64,000 bases of DNA from assembly GCA_963971305.1 (NCBI GenBank), contig OZ020308.1:34129275-34193274 (forward strand), given 5' to 3'. Position numbers and translations under genes: made by a program. Under the pieces are notes generated by a model. That model worked only from the letters and a program-made list of their open reading frames with translations. It was not told the origin of the DNA and did no database searches. The stretch is from Arcuatula senhousia (Eukaryota > Mollusca > Bivalvia > Mytilida > Mytilidae). Positions 11,201-22,436 of the stretch are shown here, in pieces; position 1 is the stretch's first letter; the number at the start of each line of letters is the position of its first letter.

Positions 11201-14200
11201 TGGAAATGAAAAACAATGGACATTCAGGTATGCTCTGACATTCTTTTTATGACATTTTATTTAGAGATGTTAATCTAAATATGAAGCAAGCTTTAGTGTC
11301 CTAAATTTCATGTTTCTGAAAGTATGAAATGTAGTTGAAACGACATCATAAATAAAACACAAGGTAAAATTAAATAATGAAGCAGGTCTTTTAGTGATTA
11401 TACGTTATTTTTTGTTTTACAGCGGTAGTAAAAAGCTTGCTTCATATATATAAATGAATTAAAAAAAGAACGAAAAAAAAGGAATAAAAAAAAAAAAAAA
11501 CCAAAACAATAGCAATAGTCGGATAAATATGTTAAGTAAAAAGATAATTTTTTGTATTATTGATCTTCAGTGCAGGTGAATTTACAAGGAGAAGGACTTG
11601 AACTCTCAGGAGGGGGACTTCCGGGTACTTATCGTATTGCACAGTTCCATTTTCATTGGGGTATGGATAATAGCAGGGGATCGGAGCATTGGATCGACGG
11701 ACGACAGTTCCCAATGGAAGTAAGTATAGAAAGAAGAAATAATTTGCAAAACTTATATGTTGATCGTGTCCTTCTGACGCATATTCCATATTCTTTCGTT
11801 TTTAATGTAAATATCCTGAGAGAGATTTAGATGATGGAACTCATCTTTTCTTTTGAAATTAGTTTCTCAATCCGTTAAAATTTAGCACTCATGTAATACT
11901 TATTTTGATATACTTGGGGATGCAAAGATAGACTGCAATCATTTTTAGGTTAAACGATTTTGGAAAGATACATCCACTTCTGTTTTTGGTCAATAAAAGT
12001 ATGCGAACTCACTGTTTTTAGCTCACCTGACCCGAAGGGTCATGTGAGCTATTGTCATCGTTAGGCGTCCGTCGTCCGTCGTCCGTCGTTAACTTTTCTT
12101 CAAAGATCTTCTTCTCTGAATCCACTGATGGGATTGCTTTGAAACTTTGTACACTTGATCTTTAGGATGTCCTCTACCAAGTTTGTGAATTATATACAGG
12201 TCGACCAACCAACATGGCCGCCGTTGCTAAAAATAGAACAGGGGGGTCAGACCATTGTTTTTGGCTTATAACTCGAAAAGTATAAGAGATAGAAAAAATC
12301 CGAAGCAACATTCTATGTTCAGCATCAAAAGCTCTACAAATCTCTCCATTGAGTCGAAGTTGTAAAACGACTCCTTATAGGAGTTATTGCCCTTTAATCA
12401 TCAAAATTGACCATTTTAGCAGTTTTTGGACTATATCTTGAAAACCGTTAGAGCTAGAGGAAAAGTTAGTATTGCAAAATTGTTAGGCTCATTGATATCT
12501 ACAAAAATCATTTCAGGGTCAAAATTGTCAGATCAGCCGTTTAAGATAACTGATTTTCAAAAATCTTCTTCTCTGAAACCACTGATGGGATTGCTTTGAA
12601 ACTTGGTATACTTGATCTTTAGCATGTCCTCTACCAAGTTTGTGAATTATATACAGGTCGACCAACCAACATGGCCGCCGTTGCTAAAAATAGAACAGGG
12701 GGGTCAGACCATTGTTTTTGGCTTATAACTCGAAAAGTATAAGAGATAGAAAAAATCCGAAGCAACCTTCCATGTTCAGCATCAAAAGCTCTACAAATCT
12801 CTTCATTGAGTCGAAGTTGTAAAACGACTCCTTATAGGAGTTATTGCCCTTTAATCATCAAAATTTACCATTTTAGCAGTTTTTGGACTATATCTTGAAA
12901 ACCGTTACAGCTAGAGGAAAAGTTAGTATTGCAAAATTGTTAGGCTCATTGAGATCTACAAAAATCATTTCAGGGTCAAAATTGTCAGATCAGCCGTTTA
13001 AGAGTTATTCCCCTTTAACTGTTTTTTCCATTAATTTTAACTGATTTTCAAAAATCTTCTTCTCTGAAACCACTGAAGGGATTGCATAGATACTTGGTAT
13101 ACTTGATCTTTAGCATGTCCTCTACCAAGTTTGTGAATTATATACACGTTGACCAACCAACATGGCCGCCGTTGCTAAAAATAGAACAGGGGGGTCAGAC
13201 CATTGTTTTTGGCTTATAACTCGAAAAGTATAAGAGATAGAAAAAATCCGAAGCAACCTTCCATGTTCAGCATCAAAAGCTCTACAAATCTCTCCATTGA
13301 GTCGAAGTTGTAAAACGACTCCTTATAGGAGTTATTGCCCTTTAATCATCAACATTGACCATTTTAGCAGTTTTTGGATTATATCTTAAAAACCGTTAGA
13401 GCTAGAGGAAAAGTTAGCATTGCAGAATTGTTAAGCTCATTGAGATCTACAAAAATTATTCAGGGTCAAAATTGTCAGATCAGGCGTTTAAGAGTAATTC
13501 CCCTTTAACTGGTTTTCATTAATATTAACTCATTTTCAAAAATCTTCTTCTCTGAAACCACTGAAAGGATTGCATTGATACTTGGTATACTTGATCTTTG
13601 GCATAAGAGATCAGGTGAGCGATTCAGGCTCCTGGGAGCCTCTAGTTTTCTCTGATATTCGGAAAGGAATTTGTAAATCGTCACATAGGATTTTTCATCC
13701 AAATTGTCAATCGTTTATTATAACTTTAATTCTTTACTTATATTATTTAAAATTGTAAAAATAGGAAAACTGTTTTTTATACATTTTTGTTCACAGAAAC
13801 AAATTTAAAGGTTAACCATGACAGTAGCATTCAACAACTTATTTTACTAAGACTATTCTATACCTCATTTGTTTTAAATTATTTAACTTTCAATTTTTCA
13901 GATGCATGTTGTCACATATTCTAGTGGATTCAGCGGTGGATTGAAAGAGGCTATGAAATACCCAGATGGTTTAGCAGTCTTGGGGTTTCTTTTCACGGTA
14001 GGTTGAGATATCTCAACCTTTTAATGCGTTGGTTTGTTCTTTACAATGTTCAGTATAGTTTCAACACATAGATAGATATTATCTTGAAAGCACCAACTTA
14101 CACTTTGGTTCCCCAGTTTGGTATTTTTGGTTTTACTGTTCTATGCTCTTCATATTCATTAGTGTTTGGCATTTTCAATATTTTTGGTAGAGCGCCTCTG

Positions 14201-17200
14201 ATGAGTCTTGAATATATAGACGAAACGCGCGTCAGGCGTAGCAAAATTTATTGTCTGGAACTTTGTTGTAATTTGTATTTCAATATATCCTCCAGAATTG
14301 GAGATTAAAGAGACCACCGAATCAAATTGCTTCACGTCTTTCTTGGATTTGCACCTCGAATTTGACCCAGGTGGTCATCTCAGTACAAAAATTTACGATA
14401 AAAGAGACGATTTTAATTTTCAAATTATTAATTTTCCTAATCTACAGAGCAATATACCTACTTCCCCTGCATACGGTGTTTATATTTCACAACTTATTCG
14501 ATATGCCAGAGCTTGCACACATTTTACAGATTTTTTGTTCAGACACCGATTTCTTCGTGACCGACTTTTGGAGCAGGGCTATAAGATAATACGTCTCATA
14601 CGATCCCTAAAAAAAATCTCTCTTCGTTATCAGCCACTAGTAGAAAAGTTCAAAATTGAGTTAAAAGATATGGTGGTTAATTGTTTTAATTGGTGTTTGA
14701 CTGGTCTGCTGTACTGAGATGACCACCTCAATATCCCTATTGTGTCTCACAATTATGTTGTGTTCTAGACTATGGTCATTACCGGATCCTAAAATCGCAA
14801 TGGAAGAGGGAGGTTTGGCGTCATAAAACCTGGTTTAACCCACCATTTCGTTTGAAATGCCTGTACCAAGTCAGGACCATTGCAATCCACCAATTCTCCG
14901 GTATGACTGATTCGTTTTTGTCATTTTCTCTGGACTATGAGATTGATCATTCATGTTCGGTAGTTTTGTTATTACCTTTATACTATTATATTTGAAATTT
15001 TGCATAGTTGTTTTTTTTAATAGCATTCTTATATTTTTCGCTCTGGCTAAAAAGATATTGGCTAGAACAACAGTGGAGAGTCTTTTATTGATTTAACAGT
15101 ACGATTCCCTTTTTAGAAGCATTTTTTTATTCATTGATGACAAGGTTTACAACATTATCCTATATATTGACTCGCATGTGATGAGTGGTCGCTAAAAACG
15201 AGTCAAAGGTATTACTTTACGACGGCAACGAAGGCAACAGCGGGGTTAAGTCTTATATAAATATAACTAAGCATGATATAGGACCTTGACAACTATTTTT
15301 TACACTTTTATGACTGTTGATATTGGTTGTTCATGTGTCAAGTAAGTTTTTCGAAAAATGTGATATTTAGAATCACTGACTTCATCTGTGGTTTATCTAC
15401 AGGATAGCATAGCTGTTTAATTTTATGCTCTGGCTTGTCTTTTCAGTGTTCTAATTAAAAAAAAACAAGATAGTCCTTGATGAGTTGTACGACGGTGTTT
15501 TTTGTTTCCACACCTGTCATGCTTGTTTAGTCTCCCAAACGAAGTTTGGAGACTTATTGTTTTTACTCAGGTTTTTCAGATTTTTTTTACTATGAACTTG
15601 TCCGACCGGTTTCTCTGAGATGGTTTTTCAGATAAAACCATACTTGGTATATGAGTTATTCATGTTATGAAGGTGTGCACAAAACTTTCGAAATTTTCAA
15701 GATGGCCGCCTATTTCAAAATGGCCGACAAAAATCGGCTAATTTTTGGGAATGTTGACCGATTCTAATGAACATTGGTTTCTGGGCTAAACATGATGCTC
15801 CGAGTTCAATGGAAAAGACCAAAAATTGCTATCTTGTATAGTTTTTTTTTCATAATTTTTTTTTGTATTTTTTTGAATTTTTGAAAAATCACATAAAAAA
15901 TTTTAAAAAAATTCTGAAAAAAAATCAAGTGCTCCGATCAAAAATCTGATTTGATATTTGAAATCAGCATTATAAAAGCTACAAAAAAGGGGTGAGTCAT
16001 GAAAAAATCTGACCAACGGTTTTCGAGTTATACAGTTTTGAAATTTTTTCCGAAGTGACCCTACCCCTCCTTTGGACCCCCTTAATTTGGCAATGGACCT
16101 CTTACATTGAAACGATTACCGTATTGAGTTCAAGTACATGTTAGGCATCTTATAATAGGTCTTGTTTATACAGATTGGATTTACTGTTTGAGAGCTATAA
16201 GGAGTTTTGTGTGCGAAACCATGGCATTTTGGCCTACGGTCCCCCTTTCTGGTACCCCCCAGAACCCCTTATGACTTGTGAATCTGATTTTTTTGGTATT
16301 AATTCTTTACATTGGCCTTAGTCCTACATGTTTACCAAGTTTCAGAAGGATCGGTTAAAAAATGCCTGCAAAAAGTTTCGGTATGTAATTATTAAGTCTC
16401 CCAAACGAAGTTTGGAGACTTATTGTTTTTACTCAGGTTTTTCAGATTTTTTTTACTATGAACTTGTCCGACCGGTTTCTCTGAGATGGTTTTTCAGATC
16501 AAAACCATACTTGGTATATGAGTTATTCATGTTATGAAGGTGTGCACAAAACTTTCGAAATTTTCAAGATGGCCGCCTATTTCAAAATGGCCGACAAAAA
16601 TCGGCTAATTTTTGGGAATGTTGACCGATTCTAATGAACATTGGTTTCTGGGCTAAACATGATGCTCCGAGTTCAATGGAAAAAACAAAAATCTTCTCGG
16701 TGGATCTCGAAAATATAGTTATATTGGTAGAAAACATGTAAGTGGAATGTCATCATAGTTTACAATTTTCTTAAAGTCTTATTGCAATTTCTATATTATT
16801 TTTGTTTTCCATGTGAGACCATTTCACAGCAAAATAAGCATTATTCATACACTTTTTGAAATGAGACATAAATATTGAGATGATGAGGTTGCATTCATTC
16901 AACTAAATATTTACATTGTTATTTCAGCTTATTATAATGGAATAAATTTGAAATTTTAAAACCCTGCCTGTCATCATTAATTTCAGTTTTTTAGGGACTA
17001 TGTTAGGGAGGGACCAATTGACCCTTGACCTTAAGCAAGATGGGTATATTATCTCCCTTTATGTTTTAAAATTATTATTTTCACACTCGTCCTTTTTACA
17101 ATGAAAAAATAAAGCTTTATTTCTTTTTCTACAACAATTTTGAACTATTCTCATTTATTGGTTAACAAAAGATCTTTATTAAATATAAAATATTTGCAAA

Positions 17201-20104
17201 TTTTAAAATTTAAATATACCTGTTGCATTATTTTCTATTTACTTACTATATTCAAAATATATTAAATTTTCATGATGATCTTCAAACATTGGGACAAAGG
17301 GAAGCCTTCATTAAAAATTGGAGTTGTTACTTTTTTAATCGTTTGGGAGACTTTGTGTGTTGGCATCCCAACACAATCATATCTTGTTTTATTTGTTTTG
17401 TTTCAGGTTGGAGAACACAATCCAAAGTTTGATGAAATAATCAACAATCTGAAGAACGTACAAAACAAAGGTAAATCACGTTTTTTCTAATAATATGTAC
17501 TCATGGAAAAAAGAAACTGTGCATGTCTATTGGAAATCGATTGTACCCATATATCTCTTAATAAACAAATCGTAAAAAAATACAGTTATCGAGTTGAAAT
17601 TTTCACTGAATGTCGAGTGGACCATGCAGACCATTTTTGGGTAAAAATCCGGAAAAAAAAATTCCAGTTTCTGACATTTCAAAAAAAACACTTTTTAAAA
17701 ACCCAAAATTGAAAATTCACGATTTTCACTCAAAATTTAACCTGTTAATTTTCAACCACTAAAAGGAGTAACGTTTTTGGTGAAAATCAGCTAAGAAAAC
17801 TTAATTTCAAAAATGTGCATTTTTCCAAAGTGTGATTTTGTGAATTTCCAATTGACTCTACCTGATTTCTAACTGCAAACAAAACGTCTTTTAGGGGTCT
17901 AAAAATGAAATTTTTTGTCCAGATCTTGAGAAAAATGATTTTGCAATTCTTTTATGATAAAATGTATCAAATACTAAATTAAATTTTGAATTTGTGAATT
18001 TTCAAAGTGATGCACAGTTTCTTTTTTCCATTAGTATAGTTATTATAGAATCTAAATATATACATTTTAAAGGATGATTCAATGCCCAAGGTCGGTCTTT
18101 TCTCACTATCAAAACTCACTGTGTCGGAAAGGTCGTTTACCTGTCCCATTCACTGCACATACAAGCGCGTACACGTTTGAACACTCACATATCCGTTTGA
18201 AATATGTCTGAGTTTGTAGAATAAATAAATCACGTTTTCTTATAATATAATAATAAAATCTCAACATATACATTTAAAGGATGGTTATCTGCCCAAGGTC
18301 GGTCGTTATTCACTATCAGAACTCACTGTGTCGGAATATGCGTTTACCCGTCCCATCAATGCACATACAAGCTTGTACACGTTCATTGACGTTTGTACAA
18401 GCACATTTCCGTTTGAAAAAAGTATGACTTTAAAGAATAAATAAAATACAAATACCAAAACAGGGTATAAAACAGTTAATTTGGTTATGCTGTATATCGA
18501 CATCTCAGGAAGAAATCTCTCACCAGCAGCATTTGATTCGTAAGATCAAAGACCAAAATTATTGAACGAAAGTGCTCAATGCCAAAATGTTTGAACAGTA
18601 GGCAATATTCAGGACAGAGGATATTGACCATGTGCAGTGCAAGGAAGGAAACCTAATGTTTTAAACAATTCTGAATTTTACAATCGGAAATTTCAATGAT
18701 AAAATATAAGAAATCTTTTGGTAAATTCGTGTCAGACAAGTCTGACGACCGGGTTTGTGATTACCCTCGGGGACTTCTGGTCCACCGGCAGCAGTTATCG
18801 ACCCAGTGGTTTCAAAATACAACTTGAATACCGAAAATCGGATATAAAACGGTCACTTTGGTTTTGCTGTATATCGACATTTCAAGGAGTAACCTCTCAT
18901 CAGCAGCACTTGAATTAAAATATTGGAAGATCAAAAACCAAAAGTTTTGAACGCAAAGTACTGACCAGTATTCAAAAACAAGATGCATTTTCGATATAAT
19001 TATTTGTGAATAAAAAAAAATGCAATATTTCTAAAAGAAATTTTGGCCACGTGAAGATTATTAACTGTCCATAATTTGATAAAAAATTCAGAAAACTTTA
19101 CCGTTTAACGTTTTAGAAGATTTTATTTAAAGTTGACCCCTATGGGGTCAAAGCGGAAGAGAAAAAAACAACTGTAGAATTTTACTTTTTGCACTAAGCC
19201 AAATCACAACTGATCAATATCTCATCTTTCACCTCTAATTTCATTCAAAGATTGTCTTTTTATCATTTAAGGTGACATAACAATAGAATTTGACAGAAAT
19301 ACAGTGATTACCCTCGGGGACCTCTGGTCCACGAACAGCGGAATCATAGATCCTATTTTAAATCTTCATCTCTATAGTAATTTTTCACTATTTCAGGTGA
19401 TCAAGTGTTGCTGGAGGCTTTTGACCTGACTTCCCTGTTCCCTTCAACGAGGTGTTATTTTAGGTACTACGGAAGTCTCACTACACCCACGTGTGATGAA
19501 AGCGTTATTTGGACGATATTTAACGAGAAGATAGAAATATCTGAAAATCAGGTGAGGCATGTAAATGTATTGAAGAAGTTTTATGAATGCAAAACATTTA
19601 CAAGTTTGTTTTTTTTTACAAAATCTGCAATTCATATGATTGTATATGTAGCAATTATAGATTTTACTGGTTTTTTCGAAAGGGGGAAGGGGATTTCCTT
19701 GTTTGTCTTCAAACCCTTGGGGATGAGTTATTTAGAAGTCATCGTCTAACTTTAAACAGGACTAAGTATGGTGACTTTAAACATAATTGTTTTGTTTAAC
19801 ACAATATCTCCCCTGAAAACTATGGATATTACGATTGGTAAGACAGAATAGCTACAATTTAAACTTCAGGAAAAAAACCCATCAAAATACCCTGAACAAA
19901 TGGTCTTGGCAATTCGTCATTTATACATGTATTTATATATAATTTAAAAGGAAAGTTTTCGTTCAATAACTAATTTATCGTATCTTTTTGCAGCTCAATG
20001 AGTTTCGAATACTTTCGAGTACATCAGGAGACCTCATGAACAACTTCCGGGAACCCCAACCTTTAAACGGAAGGAGCATCACCACAAACTGCATATACGT
20101 ATAA
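8197..20104 (+). CDS. Secreted alpha-carbonic anhydrase (eight exons, complete)
   Basis: Exons: 8197-8266, 9974-9997, 11066-11227, 11571-11719, 13902-13997, 17407-17470, 19397-19551, 19994-20104. All introns are GT-AG, and the 831 nt give 276 residues. The product interconverts CO2 and bicarbonate at a zinc site. Zinc ligands H112, H114 and H137 are present (QFHFHWG, then M-H-V-V). Glu124 (GSEH), Thr217 (GSLTTP) and the proton-shuttle His84 (NNGH) are also present, so it should be active. A hydrophobic signal peptide (about residues 1-20) and the cysteine pair C43/C221, typical of extracellular alpha enzymes, point to secretion. The start was chosen because it aligns with the paralogue's ATG. 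Exon 2 is a 24-nt microexon coding for WGYNHGV, two codons shorter than in the paralogue. Many repeats lie in the introns. The exact physiological role (shell, ion or acid-base balance) is inference. Confidence 0.93.
8865..8956 (+). repeat. Interspersed repeat family R6 (GGTATAAACG...GGAGTAACCTCTCATCAG)
   Basis: A block of about 90 bp reads ACAAATACCAAAA, GGTATAAACG, then ATATCGA and GGAGTAACCTCTCATCAG. Related copies lie at 18446-18537 and 18815-18912, a partial copy at 25886-25928, and a copy on the opposite strand at 35871-36050. It sits in intron 1 of the carbonic anhydrase gene. Confidence 0.7.
9130..9345 (-). repeat. tRNA-derived SINE with a duplicated head
   Basis: On the minus strand the sequence reads GAGCGCGGTGGCCGAATGG (A-box region, near 9250-9270) and later GTGGGTTCAAGCCCCAC (B box, near 9196-9212), as in a serine-like tRNA. 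The anticodon arm does not fold properly, so it is not a working tRNA gene. The A-box part occurs twice in tandem (about 9237-9290 and 9291-9338), each copy next to TTTAGATACGATTACG. It sits in intron 1 of the carbonic anhydrase gene, antisense to it. Confidence 0.65.
9585..9925 (+). mobile_element. Penelope-like element terminal repeat (pLTR) fragment with hammerhead ribozyme
   Basis: The segment from about 9740 to 9920 is nearly repeated at 14098-14280 (TTTGGTTCCCCAGTTTGG, TTGGTAGAGCGCCTCTGATG, then ATTTATTGTCTGGAACTTTG). In the second copy it is joined to reverse transcriptase sequence. Penelope-like retroelements are known to carry hammerhead ribozymes in their terminal repeats, which matches. 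The fragment ends about 50 nt before exon 2 of the carbonic anhydrase gene. A second piece of the same element follows at 10283-10640. Confidence 0.7.
9840..9883 (+). ncRNA. Hammerhead ribozyme, intron 1 of carbonic anhydrase gene
   Basis: All core parts are present in order. Stem I left is GCGCCT (9840-9845), then CTGATGA (9846-9852). Stem II is GTCT/AGAC (9853-9856 with 9862-9865) with a five-base loop, followed by GAAA (9866-9869). A very short stem III lies within ACGCGCGT (9869-9876). The GTC cleavage triplet ends at 9877, and stem I right is AGGCGT (9878-9883). The self-complementary ACGCGCGT would allow the dimeric form known for hammerheads of Penelope-like elements. Predicted cleavage is after 9877, 96 nt before exon 2, on the sense strand of the host gene. 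Confidence 0.85.
10283..10640 (+). mobile_element. Penelope-like element, 3' fragment
   Basis: This segment closely matches 14650-14990: it starts TCAAAATTGAGTTAAAAGAT and continues with GGTCATTACCGGATCCTAA and ACCATTTCGTTTGAAATGCC. In the other copy it is the last part of the reverse transcriptase frame plus the following non-coding tail. Here only the tail of the coding frame remains. It lies in intron 2 of the carbonic anhydrase gene. Confidence 0.7.
12014..13645 (+). repeat. Repeat family R1 copy with three internal tandem units of ~460-490 bp
   Basis: The copy opens with TTTTTAGCTCACCTGACCC and closes with AGGTGAGCG...GGCTCCTGGGAGCC. Inside, a unit beginning near CAAAAATCTTCTTCTCTGAA occurs at about 12098, 12558 and 13045, with a fourth start near 13540. 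Each unit contains AACATGGCCGCCGTTGCT. It fills most of intron 4 of the carbonic anhydrase gene, in sense orientation. No coding potential. Confidence 0.8.
14192..14239 (+). ncRNA. Hammerhead ribozyme, intron 5 of carbonic anhydrase gene
   Basis: Stem I is GCGCCT (14192-14197) with AGGCGT (14234-14239). The core is CTGATGA (14198-14204) and GAAA (14222-14225). Stem II is GTCT (14205-14208) with AGAC (14218-14221) around a nine-base loop. The ACGCGCGT region runs 14225-14232, and the predicted cleavage is after the GTC at 14233. It is the same design as the copy at 9840 but with a longer stem II loop. It begins 195 nt after exon 5. Confidence 0.85.
14298..14717 (+). pseudogene. Reverse transcriptase C-terminal fragment, Penelope-like element
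   Basis: The frame encodes about 139 residues with phrases such as [48 protein letters not shown] and LLEQGYKI. These match, from memory, the region after the catalytic core in reverse transcriptases common in invertebrate genomes. I assign it to Penelope-like elements mainly because it is linked to a hammerhead-bearing terminal repeat. The conserved aspartates of the active site would lie upstream and are absent, so it is a dead fragment. The ATG at 14298 is incidental. Confidence 0.7.
15529..16396 (+). repeat. Repeat family R2 (AAGTCTCCC...GGGAGACTT), 5' part
   Basis: It starts GTCTCCCAAACGAAGTTTGG, a small hairpin, and continues with CAAGATGGCCGCC. Its first ~290 bp are repeated almost exactly at the start of the next copy (16395). 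It lacks the terminal GGGAGACTT end, so this looks like a truncated copy directly followed by another. It lies in intron 5 of the carbonic anhydrase gene. Confidence 0.75.
16395..17395 (+). repeat. Repeat family R2, copy with both ends
   Basis: The left end AAGTCTCCCAAACG (16395) is the reverse complement of CGTTTGGGAGACTT near 17339-17352. The right end carries a hairpin, GTGTTGG/CCAACAC with a short loop (17357-17376). The same right-end hairpin occurs at 48473-48492. The element stops only ~12-25 nt before exon 6 of the carbonic anhydrase gene (17407), so the acceptor's pyrimidine tract lies right at its edge. Confidence 0.7.
18050..18440 (+). repeat. ~190-bp tandem duplication
   Basis: Two diverged copies lie at about 18050-18235 and 18247-18440. 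Both contain CCCAAGGTCGGTC, AACTCACTGTGTCGGAA and GCACATACAAGC, and both end in GAATAAATAAA. It is in intron 6 of the carbonic anhydrase gene. Confidence 0.65.
18446..18915 (+). repeat. Two R6 copies flanking a GATTACCCTCGGGGAC repeat
   Basis: R6 copies lie at 18446-18537 and 18815-18912. Between them (18733-18800) is a block reading TTTGTGATTACCCTCGGGGA and TCTGGTCCACCGGCAGCAG. Its core recurs at 19303-19345 and, reversed and diverged, near 23150-23190. It is an interspersed repeat in intron 6 of the carbonic anhydrase gene. Confidence 0.6.
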
Positions 20105-22207
20105 AATGTGTATCGAATCAAATATCTGATTTTGACAGGAAGTAAAAAATACTAGTACTAGAATTTAAAAGGGCTTATTGTTAAATAAAGATAATTTATA
20201 AGGTTTTTACTTGTTTTTGTTTAAAAAAGATCCGCCACACTGAGACAAAGGCAATTGGGTTCTTTTCACATTCAGAACTTAGTGAAAACAGGATAAAGAT
20301 ATTTCGATTAGGTTTTTACTTGATTTCTATATTTCCTTACAAAGATTGCATAACGTGAACAACTAATCTTTTTTTTCGATCAAGTTCTTACAACCTTTCT
20401 TTCACGCCCCCCCCCCCCCACTTACAACATTTTTCTCCAGGGCCCTCAATAGACGAAACGTGCGTACTAGGCAAATAATTATCAATTGCCCGAAAGTTTG
20501 TTGTTATTTTATTTGAAATAGTATTTTCAGACATTTCTAATCATAATCATTTGTAATTTATATAAATGTAAGCTTTAATAGATTCTCCCACCGCATGTTT
20601 CGATTTCAAATGGACAAATTGCATGTTTGTATTCGGCATCTGTGACAAATGGTTAAAAGTGTTCACTTAGGCACGAACCATTTTCATACGGTGGGGGGGG
20701 GCTTGGGTTTTGTAACTGCTGATATTATTTTTTTTTTTCTGTCCAAATCAAAGTTATATTTTTTTTTCTATCCAAAGCAATTTTTTTTCCAGACCAATTC
20801 AGAATTTTTTTTTTCATTTGTTTTTCTATTCGTAAGGTTACAGGTCTTTTACCAATTGTGTGAATTAGGCCAGTTCTTGGACTAATTTATTCTCATTGTG
20901 AGTAACATTCATATATTTTAAAGACAAATGGGATATGTGGAATAAGTCAAACAGACAAACTCTCGGTAGGAGATGAAATGTGCATTGGAATGTCGTATTT
21001 TGATTTTGAATACATGCATATTCAAAACATACATATATTTATAGGAAAATGGGATATAGAAAGACATGACGAATATTTCAGCCAACCTCTATTGAAAGCA
21101 CAAAGTGAACAATGAAAATGATTAAAAACCAGAACCCCCCTAAAATAAACATTCAGTATATATAGCAATATTAAATTAAATGGACAATAGACAAAAGACA
21201 AAGTCATGTGATAGCTGGATATCCAAAATCCAAAATTTGTTTCTTTTATAAATATATATTTTTTCAATATGTGAAATCTTATTCTAAAACTTATCAAGAC
21301 TAGAAGTGAAAGCAATATTCATTTGTATTTGCCCTGCTTACCTTGTCACATAAGGGACTTATCACATGGTTACCTTCTAGGCTTTTGGCTTCAAAGTTTT
21401 CAAAAGTTAATTTCCCTGAAACAGCAAGTCAGGGGTTGAAATAAGACAAAGAAAAGTACAAGTTGAAGCCAATATAAGGGATCATAGAAAAACAAGCCTT
21501 TTGATTTGGTTAGGGATCCTGTGTACCTAGCATACTGGTCATACATGGGGATTGCTGAAGGCCACAAAAGCTCTTGGATAAATGATGCAAAATCATCCAT
21601 TATTGTGATTTCCTGAAAGCTAATCATGATATTTAAATTTCATAACTCATTGAAAAAAAAATCATCATATGAACTACAAAACAACACAAGAATGCAGTTG
21701 GAAATATAAGAAAGCTGTGAATATTGACCAATGCCATCTTATAGACATTTCTGGATCTAACAGTGGGATGGGGAGGTGTTTAAAAAATATATATATATAT
21801 AATTTTATTTAATTTGCCAAGCGGGACAACATGTTCATACCACAACAGAACAAAACTATCTATGTATGCATGTACTAAAACATAATAAAAGTGATACTAT
21901 TTCGTAGTACAGTATAATTTCAAAATTTGAAACTTTTGCAAAAGGCAATGATAAATAAGGTGATGTATGCCGAGCAAAGCGAGGCAGAAAAAATTCAGGC
22001 TTTTATCATTTGTGGAAATTTATGGAAAATGGTTCGTGCCTTAGCTCCTTGGAAAGTATTTTCAGAATCGATTTTGTAATTTTCTAGAAACTCCGTAGTT
22101 CCATATTTCAAACACAAAAAAAATAAAAACCGATTAGTATTGAATATTATATAGGGTTATATTTTCAAGTTAAATAAATTTCTAAATATCCACTAAGTGA
22201 ATGAAGC

Positions 22208-22436
22208 AAAGGTGTACCAAAGGGGTAATCAGTATCATAAAACCGTAAAGACAAAGACAAAACCGGCAGACAAAAAATCATCACAACAAAACAAACCACA
22301 TAACAACATAAAACACACACACATAACAACAAAACCGCATTCAGCAACGCGAACTCAAGCCGAAACGAGAGTGAACTCAGGTGCTCCTGAAGAGTAAGCA
22401 GTTCCTGCTTGCTATAGCACACACGTCACGTTGCCG
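22208..22436 (+). repeat. Short interspersed repeat family R3
   Basis: A ~200-bp element begins around GGTGTACCAAAGGGG and ends AACGCGAACTCAAG, GAGAGTGAACTCAGGTGCTC, then AGCAGTTCCTGCTTGCTATA. Other copies are at 27121-27306, 30117-30316 and 33047-33235, with a 3' piece at 59500-59552. The middle is A-rich and variable. No coding potential and no RNA polymerase III boxes that I can identify. Confidence 0.7.

Larger units (their letters stand above)
14098..14990 (+). mobile_element. Penelope-like retroelement fragment (pLTR with ribozyme, reverse transcriptase end, 3' tail)
   Basis: Three parts follow one another: a terminal-repeat piece with a hammerhead ribozyme (14098-14290), the C-terminal part of a reverse transcriptase (14298-14717), and a non-coding tail shared with 10283-10640. 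The element is truncated, since the catalytic core of the reverse transcriptase is missing. It lies in intron 5 of the carbonic anhydrase gene, in sense orientation. Confidence 0.75.

Noticed and set aside
20452..20466. Third hammerhead ribozyme
   Set aside because: GACGAAACGTGCGT is present, but the CTGATGA core and stem I are missing; it is a decayed remnant at best.
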